A stretch of 36,207 bases of DNA from Cyanobacteria bacterium RI_101 (GTDB taxonomy: Bacteria; Cyanobacteriota; Cyanobacteriia; Cyanobacteriales; Microcystaceae): assembly GCA_016471375.1 (NCBI GenBank), contig WGLZ01000093.1:1-36207 (forward strand). The letters are read 5' to 3'. The translations under genes were made by a program, and so were the position numbers. Positions 1 to 6,201 of the stretch are shown piece by piece. How positions within the stretch are numbered: the stretch's first letter is position 1; each line of letters begins with the position of its first letter. The notes beneath the pieces were generated by a model. It worked only from the letters and a program-made list of their open reading frames with translations. It was not told the origin of the DNA and did not search any database.

Positions 1-109
1 AAAATTCTATGCCTCCTACTTTGAGATAATAGGGATCATGGGTAATTCTCCACCCTTCTTTTTCAAGAGCGTGTTTGACAATCGAGTGGGTGGCATCTCT
101 AGCGGACAT
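1..109 (-). CDS. xisH: XisH family protein, N-terminal part (runs off window)
   Basis: Reading leftwards from the ATG at 109-107, the frame stays open to the window edge for 36 codons. It begins MSARDATHSIVKHALEKEGW and continues with an ITHDPY motif. The complete XisH at 3785-4234 has the same layout: MSARD, then a helix, then GWKITHDPYGL. XisH was named as a control factor for fdxN element excision in Anabaena and is regarded as having a PD-(D/E)XK nuclease-like fold. The catalytic part would lie outside the window. Its start is only 17 bases past the stop of a truncated kinase gene on the same strand, so it may have arrived by the event that broke that gene. A xisI partner is expected to the left but cannot be seen. 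Confidence 0.75.
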   Translation of the reverse strand, partial: MSARDATHSIVKHALEKEGWRITHDPYYLKVGGIEF

Positions 110-126
110 AGAAGTTTGTTTGAATT

Positions 127-324
127 TTACTGTTTAATCACGCAGTGGGGCCGGGACGGCTTATCCAAGTCCACCGCCAAGAACGTTTTTCCAAATCCCC
201 CCTGCCCAATCAGCTTCAGCGCCTGGTGACGCTCCTTCAACCAGAGCTTCTGACCGCACTTTTGACAAAATTGATGGGTTTCCGGATTGACCGCTAGACA
301 ATCGGGGTTAAGACACAGACTCAT
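127..324 (-). pseudogene. Serine/threonine protein kinase, N-terminal fragment
   Basis: The 65-residue reading frame starts with a zinc-ribbon-like four-cysteine module (CLNPDC at 4-9 and CQKCG at 20-24). It runs into a kinase glycine-rich loop (GQGGFGKTFLA at about 40-50) and stops right after the VIK lysine expected on strand beta 3. This order is typical of cyanobacterial 4-Cys Ser/Thr kinases of several hundred residues. Everything after the ATP-anchoring lysine is missing: no activation loop, HRD or DFG motif follows. The fragment could not be an active kinase. The break lies 17 bases before the start of a xisH gene on the same strand, which suggests disruption by insertion or recombination. 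Confidence 0.75.
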
Positions 325-400
325 GGCGCGACTAAGAACAGACCGATAGCTCTATCATGCCCCAAATTCCCCGAGCCGGAGCGAGGCCAGCGCCGCCTGA

Positions 401-577
401 CGGGATAGTCAAACCATTCAGTTACTCCGGCGCTACGAGTACTTAGCCTCTATCTCTGCTGGCTTGAGCGCCGCAACCCCTGCGGGAACAGGTATAGTAT
501 TTCTAGGCTACCAACGTAATTGGGATATTGCCTCGGCGCTGTTAACCCTCATTCCCTTCGACTTCCGGGGGAGTTGA
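401..577 (+). pseudogene. Possible decayed coding remnant (membrane-protein-like)
   Basis: The stretch from about 325 to 700 holds no intact gene. Within it, one plus-strand frame is open between stops at 398 and 575. It encodes about 58 residues with no start codon, including YEYLASISAGLSAATPAG followed by a hydrophobic run TGIVFLGY. The composition looks like real protein (a charged start, then membrane-like residues), but I do not recognise a family. It could be a gene remnant or chance. The rest of 578-700 shows nothing I can assign. Confidence 0.25.
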
Positions 578-701
578 TCTATAGTGTGTGCCGCCGTAAC
601 GCGCCTTTACGCTAAGGTTTGGCTAGGTAATTTAAGAGACCGCATAATCGGTATAGCAGGCCTAAATGGGTGGTGAACGCAATCCAAGGATTATCCCCCC
701 C

Positions 702-885
702 CCTTGGAAAGCTACCGTGTACATAGATCTACCCATCAGCCTCGTTTTGCCCCCCAGCCCCCCAATTTTGGGGGGAGTTCGGAGCCTTTCTGAGTTCAAA
801 GTCCCCCAGAATTGGGGGATTTAGGGGGCGAGATCAGGTTAATGGCAAAACCCAAGACTTATGTGTACACCGTAGCCTTGGAAAG
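702..885. mobile_element. MITE-like element with inverted ends and target duplication
   Basis: A 164-bp segment (712-875) starts with CTACCGTGTACA and ends with the inverted form of CTACGGTGTACA, one mismatch in 12. Further in, both ends carry a GTTTTGCC block. The element is directly flanked on both sides by CCTTGGAAAG (702-711 and 876-885), which fits a target-site duplication. It has no coding capacity. Its interior contains two C-run/G-run hairpins, with arms around AATT near 755-826. The surrounding target resembles the C-run ... CTTTGGAAG ... G-run hairpin seen at 1644-1678, so it seems to have inserted into another repeat. A degenerate end may lie at 4431-4465. Confidence 0.6.
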
Positions 886-909
886 GGGGGCGCAAATCGA
901 ACCCTGTTC

Positions 910-1123
910 ATGATTCATTTAGGCCCGCTATATGTTCGGGATGTGACTCAAGGAGAGGATGCCTCTCGCGTTCGAATGTACAAATTACCAGAAATTTTTG
1001 CTATTCCTAGCAATTTTGCTTTAATTTTATATCGTTCTAATGACTTTAAAAATATGGCTTGAGCTTCAACGACTCTGCAAATTTAGTCTAGACACCCTTG
1101 CACGACTTTTTAGAATGAAATAG
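910..1123 (+). pseudogene. Transposase C-terminal remnant (ISAs1-like), frameshifted
   Basis: The frame from 910 reads VRDVTQGEDASRVR from 934 and then PEIFAIPSNFALILYRSNDF, ending in NMA followed by a TGA at 1060. Shifting frame by one base at 1066/1067 restores QRLCKFSLDTLARLFRMK and a TAG at 1121. The pattern (DVT.GED.SR.R, then NFALNL, then AQ-QR-C-F-LD) matches the C-terminus of ISAs1-type DDE transposases common in cyanobacteria. The N-terminal two thirds are missing. One stop and one frameshift show that it is dead. Family assignment is from memory of the motif; the identity as a transposase tail is the stronger part. Confidence 0.6.
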
Positions 1124-1221
1124 CCCTGTACGGTGAGCTTGTCGAACTGCTCAGTAACCAAGCTCAGTACGGCGCTTTTGGAAGGGGGGAATTGAAGCCG
1201 GCGCCGAAAAATCCCGGAAGA

Positions 1222-1593
1222 TTATTGGCTTTGATTGAGTTGGGTCAATGCGCCTTGAATGAGGCGATCGCAGTTGGCCGTGGGTTGGCCGCCCTGGTCA
1301 ATTTTTTGTAATTGACTTTGATAATCGCTGGCTTTCAGGGCCGAGGTCAATTGAGGAAGGGTTTTATTGACTTCTTGGGCAAGACTTATCGCCAACTGAT
1401 CTAACTGTTTTTCTTGGATTAAACCGCCCATAATCGCGGCGTCGGTCGTCATGCAGATCCCCAAGATGGAACCGCTAATTGCGCCGCCAGCCGTGGCGCC
1501 GATGCCCACAATAGCCCCAGCGCCGACGGCGCCGATGACTAGACCGAGGAGTCCAGTTCCTACGGCAATAAGTGCGGCATAGGTGTTTTTCAT
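1222..1593 (-). CDS. Small glycine-rich membrane or secreted protein, unknown function
   Basis: The gene encodes 123 residues. About the first 60 are hydrophobic and very rich in Gly and Ala (for example LLGLVIGAVGAGAIVGIGA), consistent with a membrane hairpin or a glycine-zipper region. The C-terminal half is soluble and helical (LDQLAISLAQEVNKTLPQL) with one late cysteine. I do not recognise the family. It stands alone on the minus strand between a transposase remnant and a PEP-CTERM gene, separated from the latter by a hairpin repeat. A start with Lys-Asn before the hydrophobic stretch and the plausible composition support a real gene. Confidence 0.5.
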   Translation of the reverse strand: MKNTYAALIAVGTGLLGLVIGAVGAGAIVGIGATAGGAISGSILGICMTTDAAIMGGLIQEKQLDQLAISLAQEVNKTLPQLTSALKASDYQSQLQKIDQGGQPTANCDRLIQGALTQLNQSQ

Positions 1594-1643
1594 GGTTTTT
1601 TAATCCGGTAATCCCAAGTGGGCGATGAACGCAATCAAATGTT

Positions 1644-1678
1644 AATCCCCCTCACCCCCCCTTTGGAAGAGGGGGATT
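1644..1678. repeat. Hairpin repeat, possible bidirectional terminator
   Basis: AATCCCCCTC (1644-1653) pairs perfectly with GAGGGGGATT (1669-1678) around a 15-base loop. It lies just downstream of the PEP-CTERM gene ending at 1738 and upstream of the 1593 start. Similar C-run/G-run hairpins occur near 690-890 and 4470-4505, so it belongs to a dispersed repeat class. No clear T-run follows, so terminator function is only possible. Confidence 0.5.
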
Positions 1679-1737
1679 GGATTGATTTAAGCGAATTCGT
1701 CAGACTCTACGCCGAGAAAGTCGAGGTTGGCTTTAGC

Positions 1738-2346
1738 CTAGGTGCGGCGCCGCTTGAACCACAGACCACCGGCCATGAAGGCGGCGGAACCTAAAATGGG
1801 CAGGGCGTCCGTTTCGAGGGGAACAGGAGTTGCTGTACCATTGCTGATACTGGCTTCACCGCTAATTGACTGTCCAGCGTTATCCACTGAAATTTGCCTG
1901 ATATATGAGCCAGTAAAGTTAACTGTATTTCCTTGGACTAGATTGCTCTGTGAACTAGATAAGGCGGGACTAAAAGCCAATACTAGATAGTAACCAAAAG
2001 TGTTGGAAGCCCCAGTAAAAGTGGAGCCTGGAAAAGAAACAGATAATAGACTACTAGTTGAGGATAAACCTCCATTTCCTGGGAGTTGGTTAGCACCGGA
2101 AACAGTCGATGTAAGGACACTTCCATTGGAAGAATCATAGACTCGGTTAAGATTTGGCGCCGGTGATCCAGCAACATTCAAATTCCAGCTATTGTAAGTA
2201 GCTCCATCGAATTCAAATGTGCCAGTAACAGTGCCTCCTGCCGCTAAATTTCCACTAACATTGTAGAGAATTGCCTGGGCGGGGTCGGGAAGAGCCAAGG
2301 TAGCGCCGGCAGTTACAGCGCCGAGGATAGCGAGTTTTTTGAGCAT
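1738..2346 (-). CDS. PEP-CTERM-type secreted protein (LETDALP variant)
   Basis: The 202-residue product has a Sec signal peptide (MLKK, hydrophobic core, then PAQA before ILYNVSG). A Ser/Thr/Gly/Asn-rich beta-type body follows. The C-terminus is a sorting signal: VPLETDALP, a hydrophobic stretch ending AAFMAGGLWF, and a basic tail KRRRT. This tripartite arrangement is the hallmark of PEP-CTERM proteins, here in a cyanobacterial variant. They are cut and anchored or released by an exosortase; a cyanoexosortase is encoded at 7619-9256. The second substrate at 5241 has nearly the same tail. AAGGAAAT lies upstream of the ATG and supports the start. The function of the body is unknown; such proteins are often surface or extracellular-matrix components. 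Confidence 0.85.
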   Translation of the reverse strand: MLKKLAILGAVTAGATLALPDPAQAILYNVSGNLAAGGTVTGTFEFDGATYNSWNLNVAGSPAPNLNRVYDSSNGSVLTSTVSGANQLPGNGGLSSTSSLLSVSFPGSTFTGASNTFGYYLVLAFSPALSSSQSNLVQGNTVNFTGSYIRQISVDNAGQSISGEASISNGTATPVPLETDALPILGSAAFMAGGLWFKRRRT

Positions 2347-2433
2347 GATTTCCTTGGTGGATGACTTCTTCGGCGCCGGGGAGATAAGGGGATAGCGATC
2401 ACGCCAGCAAATTTGTTTTCTCAGTATAGCGGG

Positions 2434-2511
2434 GAAATAGTCCGGCGGCTTACATCCGAGAAATTTCTGATCTAGGAGCCTCTGGAGGCGGCGCCGATCT
2501 GTAGGTTTCGA
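2434..2511. repeat. Dispersed repeat R1, copy a
   Basis: About 78 bases beginning GAAATAGTCCGGCGGCTTAC recur almost unchanged at 4327-4410. The two copies differ by a few substitutions and by an extra GGCGCC unit near the 3' end of the second. Each copy contains GCCTCTGG and GGCGCC. It lies between the PEP-CTERM gene and the DUF2887 gene, directly beside repeat R2. Confidence 0.75.
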
Positions 2512-2614
2512 TTTTCAGCGCCGGTAGATCGAGTGCCGCCTCGGAGGATTGGGGCTAGACGGCGCTGACAAAGGTGCCCTACACTCGATCAAGCTGGCTC
2601 AGGCGGCGCTTTGC
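2512..2614. repeat. Dispersed repeat R2, copy a
   Basis: This stretch starts TTTTCAGCGCCGGTAG, carries TTGGGGCTAGACGGCG in the middle and CGCTTTGCAA at the end. It is a diverged copy of 6057-6145. Within it GATCGAGTG (near 2527) and CACTCGATC (near 2582) are complementary, so the RNA or single strand could fold. It ends shortly before the start codon at 2626, and the other copy lies just upstream of the gene at 6202, so both precede plus-strand genes. Confidence 0.65.
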
Positions 2615-2625
2615 AAGGATAAGTA

Positions 2626-3459
2626 ATGAAAACCGATAAATGGTTTTACCAACTATTTTTGACTCAGCCAGGGATGCTAGCCGAACTGCTCCCCGGCATT
2701 GCCCCAGAGTGGGAATTTGATTACACGGCCCCAGTGATCAAGGAGCGAGAATTTAGGCTAGATGGGGTCTTGTGTCCTCAGTCCGATGACCTCGCCATTC
2801 CGGTGATTTTTCTCGAAGCCCAAATGCAAACGGATGAAGGGTTTTACGGTCGCTATTTTGCCGAAATCTTTTTGTACTTACAACAATATCCCACGCCCCA
2901 CCCTTGGCAAGGATTGTTACTGCTGAAGAACCGACAACAAAAACTTGGCAATCCCCTGAGCTATGGTGTGTTACTGCAAAATCACATTACCTGTTTTTAC
3001 CTAGAAGATTTATTGACGCTAATGGCGCTTAGCCCTAATCTAGCCCTCTTGAAAATCTTAGTGGTGGAACAAGACACGGCGTTTGCGTTGGGACAAATGA
3101 TTTTGCGCCAATCCCACGATCCCGCCCTATTTCAGCAACGGTTAAACTTGTTGGAGACTATACTGGTCAATAAATTTCCCCATCTCGGCACCGAGGACAT
3201 TTTAAAAATGCTAGACCTAAAAACCGCTGATTTGACCCAATCTCGTTTTTACCAAGAAGTTGTGGCGTTAGGCCTAGTGCAAGGACGACAAGAGGAAGCG
3301 GCGGCGCTAGTTTTACGGCAGTTGACTCGTAAGTGCGGGCAATTGACCTCGGCTCAGGTGGCTCAGGTGGAGGGGTTAGAGCTTGAGGCGTTGGAGCGCC
3401 TAGGGGAGGATTTGTTGGATTTTAGCGGCGCCGCTGATTTGGTGGCTTGGTTGGCTTAA
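2626..3459 (+). CDS. Rpn/DUF2887-family nuclease-like protein with DUF4351
   Basis: The gene encodes 277 residues. The N-terminal half starts MKTDKWFYQLF and has the PD-(D/E)XK-like arrangement EFRLDGVL (about 42-49) followed by IFLEAQMQ (about 63-70), typical of DUF2887. The region after about 215 (GRQEEAAALVLRQLTRKCGQ) is a DUF4351 tail. These proteins are widespread and multicopy in cyanobacteria, are annotated as Rpn-like recombination-promoting nucleases or putative transposases, and are poorly understood. The Asp and Glu-x-Gln residues are present, so it may be active. It stands alone, facing the xisH/xisI pair convergently with a 38-base gap, inside a repeat-rich accessory region. Confidence 0.8.
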   Translation: MKTDKWFYQLFLTQPGMLAELLPGIAPEWEFDYTAPVIKEREFRLDGVLCPQSDDLAIPVIFLEAQMQTDEGFYGRYFAEIFLYLQQYPTPHPWQGLLLLKNRQQKLGNPLSYGVLLQNHITCFYLEDLLTLMALSPNLALLKILVVEQDTAFALGQMILRQSHDPALFQQRLNLLETILVNKFPHLGTEDILKMLDLKTADLTQSRFYQEVVALGLVQGRQEEAAALVLRQLTRKCGQLTSAQVAQVEGLELEALERLGEDLLDFSGAADLVAWLA

Positions 3460-3497
3460 CCCCCTTCCGCCCCATGATCACCTGATGGTTTTACTCT

Positions 3498-3830
3498 CTA
3501 GGCGATCGCAAAGGTTGTGTATTTGCGGAGGTGAGGCGGATCAAACGCAAGCACAATATCTGTTTTAGGTACGCCGAGTTCTAGTAATTCATTAGCAACG
3601 CCAATTTCTGTTCCGTCTTGTTGAATCCAAATTTTGTGATCGATGATATCAACATGAATCACTACCCCAAAGACTCGTTTAGAATCCCGCCAACCGACAT
3701 ACAGAAGTTGATAATGGTCTCTCTCTGGGTCAATAATCATTTGCGCTTGAATACGCTGATCCCAGACCTGTTGGGCATGACGGCTTAGGATTTGCTGGAT
3801 GTATTGGCGGTATTGGGTAAGGGTATCCAT
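3498..3830 (-). CDS. xisI: XisI family protein
   Basis: This 110-residue protein begins MDTLTQYRQYIQQIL. It has the family core YQLLYVGWRD, then GVVIHVDIIDHKIWIQQDGTE, and ends with LAFDPPHLRKYTTFAIA. This closely follows the XisI pattern, a small partner of XisH. In Anabaena, XisI and XisH are required for fdxN element excision together with the recombinase XisF, but most cyanobacterial copies are unlinked to any such element. The start overlaps the end of xisH by 46 bases, so the pair is probably translationally coupled. No recombinase is visible nearby, so excision control cannot be assumed here. Confidence 0.9.
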   Translation of the reverse strand: MDTLTQYRQYIQQILSRHAQQVWDQRIQAQMIIDPERDHYQLLYVGWRDSKRVFGVVIHVDIIDHKIWIQQDGTEIGVANELLELGVPKTDIVLAFDPPHLRKYTTFAIA

Positions 3831-4234
3831 TGGGAGATTATCTCCTGTTCGATGTTATAGGTAATGAGATAAATATTATTACTTTGAATGATTTCTTGAA
3901 TCAAGGAAGTTGCAAAAAATTTGTCATAAAGTTCCTCGGGTACAGCCAAATATAAAGTTCTATTGGATTCTATTTTCTGCAAGGCTAAGCGATAGGTAAT
4001 AAATTGTCCTAAAGCGCCGTAAAATTCGGAAATTTTGGAAGGAGCGAGAAAGCTTTTAATTTCTACGGCAATTTTTATCTCCCCTTGTTCGGCGGCAATG
4101 ACTTTCTCAGCGCCGAGATCAATGGCTAAATCAAAGCTGTCGGTTTGTAATCCATAGGGATCATGGGTAATTTTCCAACCAGCTTTCTGGAGTGAGGTTT
4201 TGACGGTGTTGTGGAATAGATCGCGAGCTGACAT
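3785..4234 (-). CDS. xisH: XisH family protein
   Basis: I chose the ATG at 4234 (MSARDLFHNTV) because the partial copy at the left window edge starts identically; an in-frame ATG nine codons earlier is less likely. The 149-residue product carries a PD-(D/E)XK-type core: DLAIDLGAEKVIAAEQ at about 34-49, IKIAVEIKSF near 52-61 (E-x-K signature), and later ALGQFITYRLAL. The EIK motif and the upstream Asp are intact, so the nuclease fold looks complete. It is co-encoded with xisI (46-base overlap). A nuclease-like role is inferred from fold; the biological role outside fdxN excision is not established. Confidence 0.9.
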   Translation of the reverse strand: MSARDLFHNTVKTSLQKAGWKITHDPYGLQTDSFDLAIDLGAEKVIAAEQGEIKIAVEIKSFLAPSKISEFYGALGQFITYRLALQKIESNRTLYLAVPEELYDKFFATSLIQEIIQSNNIYLITYNIEQEIISQWIPLPNTANTSSKS

Positions 4235-4326
4235 AATGTTGGCATGGATTGCCCCAAGCAACGTTGAGCATCAGAGGGCGACTGTCTCTGTCAGTCAATG
4301 ATGCCACAAATTCGGGAAAGTGCGGT

Positions 4327-4410
4327 GAAATAGTCCGGCGGCTTACATCCGAGAAATTTCTGATCTGGGAGCCTCTGGGCGCGGCGCCGGCGCCGATCTG
4401 GGGGTTTGAT
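4327..4410. repeat. Dispersed repeat R1, copy b
   Basis: This is the second copy of the element at 2434-2511, with GAAATAGTCCGGCGGCTTAC at its start and GGCGCC GGCGCC doubled near the end. It sits upstream of xisH in the gene-free stretch 4262-4665. The remainder of that stretch holds C-run/G-run hairpins near 4470-4505 and a direct repeat copy at 4517-4631, but no gene. Confidence 0.75.
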
Positions 4411-4516
4411 CCCCCCTAACCGCCCTTTGGAAGCTATGGTGTATGGAGATCTCGGTTAAAGGTTTTGGAGTTTGATCCCCCTAAATCCCCCTTTACAAGG
4501 GGGACTTTGAGTCTTG

Positions 4517-4631
4517 TTCCCCTCCTTGGAGGGGTTAGGGGTGGGTAAATCTTGGGAGGGGTTAGGGGTGGGTCTGACTGACGCTTGGGGTTTGACCCCT
4601 TCCGCCCTCCGGGCACCTTCCCCAAGGAAGG
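4517..4631. repeat. Direct repeat flanking DUF559 gene, left copy
   Basis: About 115 bases start TTCCCCTCCTTGGAGGGG and end CACCTTCCCCAAGGAAGGA. They recur with roughly ten differences at 5061-5179, in the same orientation, on the other side of the DUF559 gene. The unit contains internal hairpins, such as CCCCTCC/GGAGGGG and CCTTCC/GGAAGG. Short reading frames through it are by-products of the repeat. Confidence 0.8.
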
Positions 4632-4665
4632 ATTGGGCTAGAGTAAAAGCGAGATTTCTTCGTTA

Positions 4666-5055
4666 ATGATTATGAAGCATCGAATCATTCCCTACGACCC
4701 AAAGCTAAAAGAGTTTGCTCGCCAACTCCGTCAAAATATGACGCCGGGGGAAACTAAGCTTTGGCAACGCTTACGGAAAAAACAAATACTGGGTTTTGAT
4801 TTCGATCGCCAACGTCCAATTGATCGGTTTATCGTTGATTTTTATTGTAAAGACTTGATGTTAGCCATTGAAATTGATGGGAGTAGTCACGACGGCGAAT
4901 TGGCTCAAGCAAGGGATATAGAAAGACAGCATAGATTAGAGGCTTTGGGGGTTACCGTGCTACGTTTTACGGAAAGTGACACGCTGTATAAAACAGATTG
5001 TGTGGTGGCAACCATTGAGGCTTATGTTCGTTCCAATGCAACGGATTTGGATTGA
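4666..5055 (+). CDS. DUF559 endonuclease-domain protein
   Basis: The 129-residue protein has the DUF559 signature: RQLRQNMTPGETKLWQRLR at about 20-38, then FDRQRPIDRFIVDFYCKDL and AIEIDGSSHDGE. It closes with GVTVLRFTESD. DUF559 has a Vsr/very-short-patch-repair-like PD-(D/E)XK fold; the Asp of IVDFYC, the Glu of IEIDG and the following His are present. An alternative start is the second ATG, two codons on. Function is unknown in most cases; these genes are common in cyanobacteria and often spread as single genes. Here it lies between two ~115-bp direct repeats, which suggests movement or deletion by recombination. Confidence 0.85.
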   Translation: MIMKHRIIPYDPKLKEFARQLRQNMTPGETKLWQRLRKKQILGFDFDRQRPIDRFIVDFYCKDLMLAIEIDGSSHDGELAQARDIERQHRLEALGVTVLRFTESDTLYKTDCVVATIEAYVRSNATDLD

Positions 5056-5060
5056 CTTCT

Positions 5061-5179
5061 TTCCCCTCCTTGGAGGGGTTAGGGGTGGGTAAATCTTGGG
5101 AGGGAATTAAGAGGGTGGGTCTGACTGACGCTTGGAGTTTAACCCCTTCCGCCCTGCGGGCACCTTCCCCAAGGAAGGA
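5061..5179. repeat. Direct repeat flanking DUF559 gene, right copy
   Basis: This is the right-hand partner of 4517-4631, starting six bases after the DUF559 stop codon. A further partial copy begins at 5185 (TTCCCCTCCTTGG) and runs into CTGAGCTTGCCGAAGGAAGG. It also separates the DUF559 gene from the convergent PEP-CTERM gene. Confidence 0.8.
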
Positions 5180-5240
5180 AATCCGGTTCCCCTCCTTGGC
5201 GGCGTCCTGAGCTTGCCGAAGGAAGGGATTAAGGGGTGGG

Positions 5241-5876
5241 TTATTTTTCGGAGGCTACGCCGAGAAAGTCGAGGTTGGCTTTGGCTTGGGCGCGCCGCCG
5301 CTTGAACCACAGACCACCGGCCATAAAGGCGGCGGCCCCCACAATGGGCAGAGCGTCGGATTCAAGAGGGACTGGTGTGCCTTGGAGGCTACCTGCGCTT
5401 ACAGGAGATGTAGAACCATTCACAATTCCGTAGATTGATGATGCTGTATTGATACTGACCGATCCCCCACTATTGCTTAAGGAAGAGAGAAAGTTAAAAA
5501 GAACCTGTTGCTCGCCGTTGATAATACTGCCAAAATTGTTGCCCAATGATAATGCACTGGCACCAGAACCCGAGACAACAACGTTGGAAGTGGAAAATGT
5601 GCGAGGGTTGGGAAGATTGCTAGCATAAATAGGGCCTGTGACCGAAATGCTGACGTTGGAGTAGGTGTTGGTGTCCGCATCATAGGTAAACCCGCCGGTA
5701 GCGCTTGCGCCATCGGTAAATGTGACACCGTTTAGCGCCCAGTTAACGGGAATCGCCTCAGCGGAGGGAGCTAAGGCAAGAGAGCTAAGGCTAGCGCCGG
5801 TGGTCAGCGCCGCAAGCAGTACCAGTTTTTTTTGTTCGCATGTTTTTTGGAAGGGATGGGGATGAGGGATGCGCAA
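5241..5876 (-). CDS. PEP-CTERM-type secreted protein (LESDALP variant)
   Basis: The open frame gives 211 residues, with a signal core (KKLVLLAALTTGASLSSLAL, then APSAEA), a Ser/Asn/Thr-rich body and a sorting tail. The tail is VPLESDALP, a hydrophobic stretch ending GGLWF, basic KRRR, and then an extra 17-residue extension. The tail nearly duplicates that of the protein at 1738. The start is doubtful. The in-frame ATG at 5876 gives an unlikely His/Pro-rich leader (MRIPHPHPF). A better ATG at 5841 reads MRTKK but enters the wrong frame at a run of eight A (5826-5833); removing one A would give MRTKKLVLLAALTTG. So this is a start-proximal frameshift, a slippage site or a sequencing error. It is a probable substrate of the cyanoexosortase at 7619. 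Confidence 0.75.
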   Translation of the reverse strand: MRIPHPHPFQKTCEQKKLVLLAALTTGASLSSLALAPSAEAIPVNWALNGVTFTDGASATGGFTYDADTNTYSNVSISVTGPIYASNLPNPRTFSTSNVVVSGSGASALSLGNNFGSIINGEQQVLFNFLSSLSNSGGSVSINTASSIYGIVNGSTSPVSAGSLQGTPVPLESDALPIVGAAAFMAGGLWFKRRRAQAKANLDFLGVASEK

Positions 5877-6056
5877 ACAGCGCTTGACGGAGCCGGATGA
5901 CTCTAAATAGTAAGCTAAAAAATCAATCTTCGGCGCTCTTCTTGCCCGATTTTTTATCCGAATATTCCTGATTTTTGACAGTTCGCCTGTGGAAAACTCC
6001 GGCGCCGGGGAGGATAATTTCGGTGAAAACCCTTACATAATCGGGGTTTGAGGGCA

Positions 6057-6145
6057 TTTTTCAGCGCCGGTAGCTCCAGGGCCGACTGGAAGCGTTGGGG
6101 CTAGACGGCGCGAGCCAAGGCGCCCTAGACTCGATCACGCTTTGT
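6057..6145. repeat. Dispersed repeat R2, copy b
   Basis: This is a diverged copy of 2512-2614: TTCAGCGCCGGTAG at the start, TTGGGGCTAGACGGCG in the middle, and CTCGATCACGCTTTG at the end. It lies in the gene-free stretch 5877-6201 upstream of the secreted-protein gene at 6202. In the rest of that stretch (5877-6056) I see AT-rich sequence that could hold divergent promoters but no specific site. Confidence 0.6.
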
Positions 6146-6201
6146 AATAACTATCGGCAGTTCTTCCTCGGCCGTATTTTCCAGACCCGATCATTTTTGA
6201 A

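Noticed and set aside
4434-4625. Short minus-strand frame with Pro/Arg/Lys-rich product, and a similar one at 5107-5310.
   Set aside because: Both run through the direct repeats and C-run/G-run hairpins; their similarity is that of the repeats, and composition is not protein-like.
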